Assembly (NCBI GenBank): GCA_964450355.1 | Contig: CAYVDH010000051.1 | Coordinates: 1 to 19,953 of the forward strand | Direction: 5' to 3' | Length of the DNA stretch: 19,953 bases | From: CAYVDH01 sp964450355 | GTDB lineage: Bacteria > Bacteroidota > Bacteroidia > NS11-12g > UBA955 | In this document: in pieces, positions 1-5,820 of the stretch | Position numbering within the stretch: position 1 is the stretch's first letter | How the letters are laid out: each line of letters begins with the position of its first letter | Position numbers and translations under genes: made by a program | Notes under the pieces: model-generated | What the model was told of the DNA's origin: nothing | Seen by the model: only the letters and a program-made list of their open reading frames with translations | Database searches by the model: none

Positions 1-28
1 TAGAATTTAAAAACATTTAAATTCCAAA

Positions 29-253
29 ACCCAGAATGGGTGATATTATAAAAAAATAAACGATGTCTGAACATTTTCACAAATATACATCCAAGTAGTT
101 TTTACAATAAAAAGAAGAGAAAATATAATTGACATAATGCCACCCTGTCAGGGTTGTTTTCTCTTAATTATATTGGTTATAACAATGTCACTCCTTCGGG
201 GTTTGGGAACAGCATTTTCATTTGTTTTTATAATCCTGTCACCCCTTCGGGGT
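29..253. repeat. Family of four 13-nt hairpins (REP-like)
   Basis: Four short inverted repeats share one design: a 5-bp stem around a 3-nt centre. They lie at 29-41 (accca-gaa-tgggt), 142-154 (accct-gtc-agggt), 190-202 (actcc-ttc-ggggt, with one T-G wobble) and 241-253 (acccc-ttc-ggggt). The innermost pair changes between copies as A-T, T-A, C-G and C-G, so complementarity is kept while the bases change. The last three are each preceded by TGCC or TGTC and followed by T or TT; their starts are 48 and 51 bp apart. The first copy lacks the TGYC prefix and is less certain. They are not followed by a clear T-tract on either strand, so they do not look like plain intrinsic terminators. They resemble REP-type elements, which are often mobilised by RAYT (IS200/IS605-like) transposases, but no such gene is in the window. 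Confidence 0.55.
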
Positions 254-463
254 TAATAGGGTTTATAATATTTATGTTATAGTGAGAAGAAATGAAGATT
301 AAAAAGTTAATTACTTTGTGGAGTTCACATTTGCTTACTCCTAGTTAATAAACTGAATATTACATTTTGAATAATCTTAATTTCTTGTAAAAAAAATTAA
401 CAAAAAACATATTGAATATATTAAATTTTTTAAAGGCTTATTCTCTCCTGTATTATTACATAT

Positions 464-483
464 CCCACGATTTCAGCAGTGGG
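464..483. repeat. Isolated REP-like hairpin CCCAC/GTGGG
   Basis: A 5-bp GC-rich stem (CCCAC at 464-468, GTGGG at 479-483) with a 10-nt loop stands out in very AT-rich sequence. It lies about 60 bp beyond the stop of the SGNH-protein gene in the direction of that gene's transcription. The minus strand has no T-run directly after it, so a role as intrinsic terminator is weak, though an effect on the mRNA 3' end is possible. Its sequence differs from the 13-nt hairpin family at 29-253. Confidence 0.35.
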
Positions 484-540
484 TTATGGTAATATGATCT
501 TTGTTTTTAATTTGTTTTTTTCTATTTATTATCCATCTAT

Positions 541-1971
541 TTATTCTATATTCAGCAACTTGTTTACAGTAATTTTATTGTTGATGTTACAGAAATAAAC
601 AGCGTTTTTATTTGGAAATATATTAACATCACTTTTCATTGGAACTACAACTTCATACTTTTCATTGCCAGAAATTATAGCTAGTTTTATTTCTAATTTT
701 TTCGGTAAGTTGATGTTTTTTTCTTTCTTAATTTTTAAAATCAACAAATTAGATTGTTCACTTTTCTCTACTAATAATTCTTCTATTTTATATTGATTTA
801 TTAATTCATTTTGACATATTAAACTGCAGTTAGACATGTTTTTGTTGTACTTTTGATTGTATATAAAATGGGGTGTCTGATTGAAATTAGCTATCCAATT
901 TTCATCTGTTGATCGATTGGGTAAATGATTTGAAAAATTAGAAATGACAAAGTCTGCAAGTTTATAAGCAGAAACACTCATGCCTAAATTGGATAAATGT
1001 TGATTTTCTGCATAAGTGTTTTCAAACATTTCAGGTGTATAAACAAGTGTATCATAGTTTTCTTGTAAATCAAGCCATTTAAGAGTGCTGTATTGATTTA
1101 ATTCAGCTTTTAATTTCTTTTTCCAAATAGTGTAATTTTTTATGTGTTTATGGTACATAGGTATGGTTAATAACATGAATTGAATGTTGTTATCATTACA
1201 TGTTTTTATAATTTTATGCAAATATTGAGTTGAGTATTCTGATAACATAGAATTTTCGAAATTAACTGGTGCTCCATTCGTTTCGTATTTTTTTAATGTG
1301 TTTGAATCTAATCCTGTATCAAATCGAGCAAATCGCCCTAAATTTAAAGAAGTAGGTTCTTCGCTAGAAGAAATATCGGTTGCAATGTTGTGTTTTATTG
1401 TTTCAAATTGATTGAATATGAATGAATGGTTTCTTATTGTGCTCGACCAAGCACTTAACCAATAATCACTTTTGAAAATCAATGGCATGTTTTGAATTTT
1501 TAAAAGGGTGTTTTTATGTGCATCAAAACTTTGAAAATATGGAATGACAGCATTACCAATAGGTTTTTCTGAATTATTAATGCAATAAGTTTCAAGCACT
1601 ACTAAATTTGGTTTTTTTATTTTTAGAGCCTCATTCAAATGAAACCATGCATCAACAATGTTTACTCCAGAGTTAGCCAATATATAGGACGTGGTGTTTG
1701 TTGCATTAGACAATACATAAGGGTCAACACCCGTAGTGATGTGGGAATTGCCAATTAATAATATGTCAACATCGTTATCTAAAGTGTAATCATAAAATGA
1801 GGACCATTTTTTTATGATATGATTATTGCTTTGGTCAGATAAAAATATTTTTTTTCTGTCTGTTAAGCTTACAATTGAAATGACTATGGCCAGGCATAGA
1901 ACGATTTTTTTACTGATTTTAACCCAATTAAATCTTGTGTTTAATTGCTGATTTTTTGTTTTATTACTCAT
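541..1971 (-). CDS. Membrane-anchored SGNH-type protein, partner of MBOAT acyltransferase
   Basis: A 476-residue protein with one N-terminal membrane segment (about residues 22-36) after a basic cytoplasmic start. The remainder is predicted to lie outside the cytoplasmic membrane. A GNSH motif at 74-77 following a hydrophobic strand (DILLIGNSH) matches block I of SGNH/GDSL esterases, with S76 as candidate nucleophile. Near the C-terminal third, ENQHLSNLG offers H325 as the catalytic histidine; the usual Asp three residues before it is Glu322. The gene starts 3 bp after the MBOAT stop, so the two are surely co-transcribed. In alginate, peptidoglycan and other polymer O-acetylation systems an MBOAT protein passes acetyl groups across the membrane and an SGNH partner (AlgJ/AlgX, PatB type) transfers them to the glycan. 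By analogy this protein probably modifies a surface polysaccharide; the substrate cannot be read from the sequence. The last 120 or so residues are not recognised. Confidence 0.75.
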   Translation of the reverse strand: MSNKTKNQQLNTRFNWVKISKKIVLCLAIVISIVSLTDRKKIFLSDQSNNHIIKKWSSFYDYTLDNDVDILLIGNSHITTGVDPYVLSNATNTTSYILANSGVNIVDAWFHLNEALKIKKPNLVVLETYCINNSEKPIGNAVIPYFQSFDAHKNTLLKIQNMPLIFKSDYWLSAWSSTIRNHSFIFNQFETIKHNIATDISSSEEPTSLNLGRFARFDTGLDSNTLKKYETNGAPVNFENSMLSEYSTQYLHKIIKTCNDNNIQFMLLTIPMYHKHIKNYTIWKKKLKAELNQYSTLKWLDLQENYDTLVYTPEMFENTYAENQHLSNLGMSVSAYKLADFVISNFSNHLPNRSTDENWIANFNQTPHFIYNQKYNKNMSNCSLICQNELINQYKIEELLVEKSEQSNLLILKIKKEKNINLPKKLEIKLAIISGNEKYEVVVPMKSDVNIFPNKNAVYFCNINNKITVNKLLNIE

Positions 1972-1974
1972 AAT

Positions 1975-3465
1975 TTAAAATTGAAAATAGATGAATGAAT
2001 TTTCGTTACCTGATCCGTATTTACCCAAATAAATGATGGATAAAACTAATAAACAATAAAATGCTATTCGAATTATTTGATTTTTTCTATAAAATGTTTC
2101 TTCTATTTTTTTGTATCTGTTTTCCCAAATCAATTCTTTTGATAAAACAATAAAAAGCAGAAACAATGTAAACAACAATTCACTATTATTTAAATTGAAA
2201 TTTGTAATTGAATTAAAATTATAAAAACCTATGTTACTAATGATAGATAATGCATCATTGAAATTGGCAGACCTGAAAAATATGAGTGAAAAAGACCAAA
2301 ATGAAAATATTATAACTCTATTAATGGTTTTATAGATGGTAATATTGTGTTTTAAAATTGACGACAGTCGAATTAAAATTGGGTCTAAGAAAATTAAAAA
2401 TAATGCATTTAAAAATCCCCAAATTACAAAGTTCCAAGTAGAGCCATGCCATAAACCACTAACTGCAAATACAAGAATTAAAAACAAATAGGTTTTACGT
2501 TTTCCTTTTTTATTACCTCCAAGTGGAATGTAAACATAATCTTTAAACCAACTCGATAAAGAAATGTGCCAGCGCTTCCAAAAGTTGGCAAAAGAATCTG
2601 ACAAAGTATAAGGCGATTTAAAATTGTCAATTAAGTTGAAACCCATTAAATAACTTGTTCCCTTAGCAATGATTGAATAAGCATAAAAATCAAAATACAG
2701 TTGAAATGAAAAAAAGATTGTACCGATAAGTATTGGCAAACCATTGGATTTGTTTATGTCAGAATATGCTGAATCTACATAAACTGAAAGCCTGTCTGCT
2801 ATCATTATTTTTAGAAAGTATCCCCATGCGATTGTGACGATTGCTTTTCTAAACACATGGTAATTGGGTTTCTTTAAAGTTTCAAACTGAGGTAACAAAT
2901 TTTGTGCTCTTTCAATTGGACCTGCAACCAATTGTGGAAAAAAAGTAACAAATGCAAAAAATTGAATCCAATCTTTTGCTGGCTTAATTTCATTTTTATA
3001 TAAATCAATGGTATAACTTAGTGTTTGAAATGTGTAAAAACTAATGCCTACAGGAAGTATAATATTGAGTGCAGGGGTAGAAAAATTGATATGAAAAAGT
3101 GACAATAAATTGGTTAAATTGTCTATAAAAAAATTGAAATATTTAAAAAAACAAAGTACACCAATATTGAAAGTAATGCTTAAAATCAAAGCATATTTCT
3201 TTTTTCTTTTAATGGTATTTTTTAATTGTTTATCAGGGGTTTCTATTTGGTTGAGTTGGTAGAGAAAATTACCAATTAAATAATCTATTAAAGAGCTTAA
3301 AATGATTAAAAATAAAAATCGATAATCCCACCAACCATAAAAAACACAGCTAACAATGAATAAATAAAGATTTCTAGTCTTAACGCGATGGACATTAAAG
3401 AATGCCCAGTACAAAATGAATACAGTGGTGAAAAAAATTCCAAATGCAAAAGAATTAAATAACAT
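1975..3465 (-). CDS. MBOAT family O-acyltransferase (AlgI-like)
   Basis: A 496-residue polytopic membrane protein, the usual length for AlgI/DltB/PatA-type MBOAT enzymes. Hydrophobic segments cover most of the chain. The family signature is clear: FWKRWHISLSSWFKDYVYIPLGG contains conserved His300, and the following GLWHGSTWNF carries His340, which aligns with the presumed catalytic histidine of AlgI. An upstream block with PVGISFYTFQTLSY and FFPQLVAGPIERA is also typical. Such proteins move acyl groups, usually acetyl, from a cytoplasmic donor to an extracytoplasmic acceptor. It is the first gene of a two-gene unit with the SGNH-type protein, with only 3 bp between them. No cytoplasmic donor-supplying gene and no glycosyltransferase lies nearby, so the acceptor (exopolysaccharide, lipopolysaccharide or peptidoglycan) is unknown. 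I found no clear TAnnTTTG element in front; a 12-bp palindrome lies about 53 bp upstream. Confidence 0.92.
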   Translation of the reverse strand: MLFNSFAFGIFFTTVFILYWAFFNVHRVKTRNLYLFIVSCVFYGWWDYRFLFLIILSSLIDYLIGNFLYQLNQIETPDKQLKNTIKRKKKYALILSITFNIGVLCFFKYFNFFIDNLTNLLSLFHINFSTPALNIILPVGISFYTFQTLSYTIDLYKNEIKPAKDWIQFFAFVTFFPQLVAGPIERAQNLLPQFETLKKPNYHVFRKAIVTIAWGYFLKIMIADRLSVYVDSAYSDINKSNGLPILIGTIFFSFQLYFDFYAYSIIAKGTSYLMGFNLIDNFKSPYTLSDSFANFWKRWHISLSSWFKDYVYIPLGGNKKGKRKTYLFLILVFAVSGLWHGSTWNFVIWGFLNALFLIFLDPILIRLSSILKHNITIYKTINRVIIFSFWSFSLIFFRSANFNDALSIISNIGFYNFNSITNFNLNNSELLFTLFLLFIVLSKELIWENRYKKIEETFYRKNQIIRIAFYCLLVLSIIYLGKYGSGNENSFIYFQF

Positions 3466-3517
3466 AAATGTAAAAAGGTAATTTAAAATTGATGAATATT
3501 GTTTGATGGTATAAGGA

Positions 3518-3529
3518 CATTGTACAATG
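3518..3529. promoter_or_regulatory. 12-bp perfect palindrome upstream of MBOAT gene
   Basis: CATTGTACAATG is a perfect dyad and lies about 53 bp before the MBOAT start codon on the minus strand. Its size and position fit a binding site for a dimeric regulator, but no regulator gene is adjacent, so this is only a candidate. Confidence 0.25.
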
Positions 3530-3641
3530 CAATATTTTTTTTAATAGACGAGAAATAAATCACAAAATGTGACAATAAAGATTAAATTTTATAGTGAATT
3601 GTGGAATTGTATCTTTTTATTGGGAATTCGATACTTTTTAA

Positions 3642-3664
3642 TTTGAATGTAATAAACATTCAAA
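3642..3664. repeat. 9-bp stem, 5-nt loop inverted repeat
   Basis: TTTGAATGT (3642-3650) and ACATTCAAA (3656-3664) are perfect complements around the loop AATAA. The stem is AT-rich, and the sequence after it is T-rich but not a clean T-tract on the plus strand, and A-rich on the minus strand. It could be an operator or an mRNA 5' structure in the leader of the MBOAT unit. A terminator is less likely. Confidence 0.35.
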
Positions 3665-3789
3665 CTTTATATTATTCATTTTCTTTTGAACTTCCAATTC
3701 TTTATTTTCATAAAACGATTCAACTACATTAATTATATTTGTTGAATTAATGTTATTTGATGTTTGAAATGAGATATTCTCAAAAAATA

Positions 3790-3801
3790 AATGTTAACAT
3801 T
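3790..3801. repeat. 12-bp perfect palindrome AATGTTAACATT
   Basis: A perfect dyad directly at the AT-rich border of the GC-rich element that begins near 3805. It may be chance in AT-rich DNA, or a boundary or operator of that element. Confidence 0.2.
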
Positions 3802-3804
3802 CAT

Positions 3805-3928
3805 ACCCAGCGCTGCTCAGGCGTAAGCAAGCATGAGGGATAGAAGCGGTTACCTCTCGGCAAAACCGAGACAAGCCGAGGAGTAATAGCGAATTAGCCC
3901 GACCCGACTTTAGGAGGGGCATGCCCAA
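3805..3928 (+). ncRNA. GC-rich structured element, candidate dispersed Bacteroidota ncRNA/repeat
   Basis: About 56% of these 124 bases are G or C by direct count, within flanks that are strongly AT-rich. No frame codes for a plausible protein. Structural signs on the plus strand include CTCA (3816-3819) with TGAG (3834-3837), CTCGG (3856-3860) with CCGAG (3866-3870), an alternative pairing of CTCGGC (3856-3861) with GCCGAG (3875-3880), GCCC (3897-3900) with GGGC (3917-3920), and the palindrome GGGCATGCCC (3917-3926). The blocks GAGGGATAGAAGCGG (3835-3849) and TAGCCCGACCC (3895-3905) match my memory of a dispersed element in Flavobacteria, possibly the Flavo-1 RNA. I cannot verify that identity here. 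The 3' end lies about 10 bp past the stop codon of the converging T9SS-protein gene, so on the minus strand it could also act on that mRNA's end. Confidence 0.5.
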
Positions 3929-3938
3929 GAGGTTTTAA

Positions 3939-5663
3939 TTAATCTTTTGTTATTGCCAATTTTATTGATTGATCATGGATGCTGCTTCTTAAAAAATAGA
4001 TTCCTGATTCTAATCCTGTAACATCAATGTTGTCGCCATTTTTTACTTTCTTTCTTATCACCACTTGACCTAATATGTCTGTCATTTGTATTTCAAATTC
4101 ATTACTTTGCTCACTTTGTATGGTAATGAAACCACTGCTTGGATTTGGGTAACAGTTGAAACTGGTTTTAATCAAATGTTCTGTGTTCAAATTGTTAGCA
4201 ATAGTAATGGTGTCATAAGTAATAATAGGGCAATTGAATTTATTGTTAATTTGATATTTGATGTAATATTTTCCTTTTTTAACTAAATTAACACTGTCAA
4301 TTTTATTAAAACCAAGATAAATGATTTGATTTGAATCGTTTTTGATTTCAAAGCTAAAATTGTTTTTACTATCGCCCCAATAATTTATTTTTATAGCATT
4401 TCCTTTGATAGTGCTTGTAACTTCTTTTTTTGCATTTTCAGATATAGTAATTAATATTGTTTTTGATGTAATCATTTGGCTGCTGCAATTGTTATCTTTA
4501 GTATATACTATGATGGTGTAAGGGATGTTTCTTGCATCTCCAACTTTACTTTGTACATTAATTTCTATTGATTTCTCTCTTGAGTTGGGGTTTATAACAT
4601 TGATGCTAGTTCCTGGTGTGTTGTATTTCCATGTGATGTCAGTTGTATCAGGACTTGTTTGTTGAGGTAAAAATTGATCGTCTTTGCTGTCAATTCTGAA
4701 AGTGATTTTATTGCCTTCGCACAGGGTGTAATTTCGAATGCCAACTAAGCTTGGAGGATTGTTGTTTGTGCATTGTTCAACTTTGATAATGGTTTCATAA
4801 TTTATATACCCTATCAATATCATTTCGTTGTTAATGAATTTAAAATATTTAAGATCATAAGCATACACACCAACCTCATTACATTCTGTAGGAGTAAAGA
4901 TAATACTACCATCGGTTTTTGAGAAATAAAATCCCCTAGGTGGCTTTGCATTAGGCAATGGGGGACAATTAAAATTGTTATTAGGTGGACAATATGGTTT
5001 AAATGGAATTGATTTGGTGTAGTTAGTTTGATAAGTTGCTTTAAGTGCATGAGATTTTCTAACTTCAACCAAATCATAACTTATTGAATCAAATTGTTGA
5101 AGTCCTTCGTAATATTGTGATTGAAGAAAGGGGTAATTACAACAGGCTTGAAAAATGCTGCGTTGTTTTAATTGTGGCGAGGAATAATCATTGCAAATGT
5201 TAAGATAACTTTCAATATAAAAATTGTCATTAGGGTCGATGGTATTAATGCTAGACAATCTGTTTTGGTAGGTAAAAGATAAATACACATCGCATACACC
5301 ACTGGTGATGCTTGGCCAATTGCCAGCATTGAAGTCTAGTACTGTTGTGTATTCAGCTTGTCTTATTCCTCTGCTGGAATTGTCTGTATTGCAAGCAGTA
5401 CTTGTTTTACTGGGGCACAAATTGTATAAATCAGAATCGTTGATTAATTGTAAATATAAATTTTGGTTGTAAGTACTCACTTTTATTCCAACTGCAACAC
5501 TGTCTAATTTCGGTTTGAAGCAATTGTAAAATAAAATAGTTTTGATTTCGTATTTCTTTGGCGAAATGTTTTTATAAGTAATTACACCTCCCCAAATTTC
5601 CTGAGAATAATTGGTTTTAAAAAAGAATATAAGTGCAATAAAAACAAGTAGTGTATGTTTCAT
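3939..5663 (-). CDS. T9SS-exported cell-surface protein with type A sorting domain
   Basis: A 574-residue secreted protein. The start MKHTLLVFIALIFFF is a signal peptide, probably cut after residue 20 (NYS-Q). Mature residues begin with a GGVITYKN-type strand followed by an aromatic/Cys block (ILFYNCF), resembling the N-terminal GGEITY module of many large Bacteroidota surface and gliding-associated proteins. The middle is Cys-containing with beta-rich, Ig-like stretches (about 300-410). Residues 501-574 form a T9SS type A sorting domain: YPNPSSG, then TDILGQVV, then LESGIYFLRS and a final basic strand. Such a protein crosses the inner membrane by Sec and the outer membrane by the type IX system, and is then released or anchored at the surface. 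The binding target or function is unknown. The start is the first ATG and no other start fits the signal peptide better. Its upstream region is shared with divergent uvrB. Confidence 0.88.
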   Translation of the reverse strand: MKHTLLVFIALIFFFKTNYSQEIWGGVITYKNISPKKYEIKTILFYNCFKPKLDSVAVGIKVSTYNQNLYLQLINDSDLYNLCPSKTSTACNTDNSSRGIRQAEYTTVLDFNAGNWPSITSGVCDVYLSFTYQNRLSSINTIDPNDNFYIESYLNICNDYSSPQLKQRSIFQACCNYPFLQSQYYEGLQQFDSISYDLVEVRKSHALKATYQTNYTKSIPFKPYCPPNNNFNCPPLPNAKPPRGFYFSKTDGSIIFTPTECNEVGVYAYDLKYFKFINNEMILIGYINYETIIKVEQCTNNNPPSLVGIRNYTLCEGNKITFRIDSKDDQFLPQQTSPDTTDITWKYNTPGTSINVINPNSREKSIEINVQSKVGDARNIPYTIIVYTKDNNCSSQMITSKTILITISENAKKEVTSTIKGNAIKINYWGDSKNNFSFEIKNDSNQIIYLGFNKIDSVNLVKKGKYYIKYQINNKFNCPIITYDTITIANNLNTEHLIKTSFNCYPNPSSGFITIQSEQSNEFEIQMTDILGQVVIRKKVKNGDNIDVTGLESGIYFLRSSIHDQSIKLAITKD

Positions 5664-5751
5664 GATTGATAAGACCGAATTTAGAGATTAAAAGTTGTTT
5701 TCAAGAATTGATTTTTTTTAATTGTTACAAAATGATGACAATTCAAGTTCT

Positions 5752-5759
5752 CAAATTTA
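5752..5759 (-). promoter_or_regulatory. Candidate -7 element (TAAATTTG) for the T9SS protein gene
   Basis: On the minus strand TAAATTTG fits the Bacteroidota -7 consensus TAnnTTTG. It lies 88 bp before the start codon, which would give a leader of roughly 80 nt. No good TTTG -33 box is visible at the usual distance. Confidence 0.35.
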
Positions 5760-5806
5760 AGCAACATTATTTTTTAAATACTCTGTTTTTTCACTTAATT
5801 CTAACT

Positions 5807-5814
5807 TATCTTTG
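5807..5814 (+). promoter_or_regulatory. -7 promoter element (TATCTTTG) for uvrB operon
   Basis: TATCTTTG is an exact match to the Bacteroidota -7 consensus TAnnTTTG. Only 6 nt separate it from the uvrB ATG at 5821, so the transcript would have almost no leader. The -33 box is not convincing. Its position also argues against the in-frame TTG at 5812 as start, because that codon lies inside the promoter element. Confidence 0.55.
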
Positions 5815-5820
5815 CAAGTC

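Larger units (their letters stand above)
1..540. other. Non-coding left flank
   Basis: All six frames are broken by frequent stops and no partial gene enters from the left edge. Apart from the hairpins noted separately at 29-253 and 464-483, the sequence is AT-rich and without recognisable features. It is the 3' flank of the minus-strand MBOAT/SGNH unit. Confidence 0.7.
3466..3938. other. Intergenic region with palindromes and a structured element
   Basis: This 473-bp stretch has no credible gene. The part next to the MBOAT gene is AT-rich and holds the palindromes listed separately (3518-3529, 3642-3664, 3790-3801) and a weak TCACA-aaa-TGTGA inverted repeat at 3560-3572. The part next to the T9SS gene is the GC-rich structured element at 3805-3928. 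A promoter for the MBOAT unit is expected here, but I could not identify one with confidence. Confidence 0.6.

Noticed and set aside
141..254. The repeated TGYCAC...GGGTT hairpins as a CRISPR array
   Set aside because: Repeats are under 20 nt, differ from each other inside the stem, and number only three at even spacing. No cas gene is present.
3642..3664. 9-bp stem-loop as an intrinsic terminator
   Set aside because: The stem is AT-rich and no clean T-tract follows on either strand. It also lies upstream of the MBOAT gene and 275 bp past the T9SS gene.
5812..5820. TTG start for uvrB three codons upstream
   Set aside because: The TTG lies within the TATCTTTG promoter element, and ATG 5821 gives the usual UvrB N-terminus.
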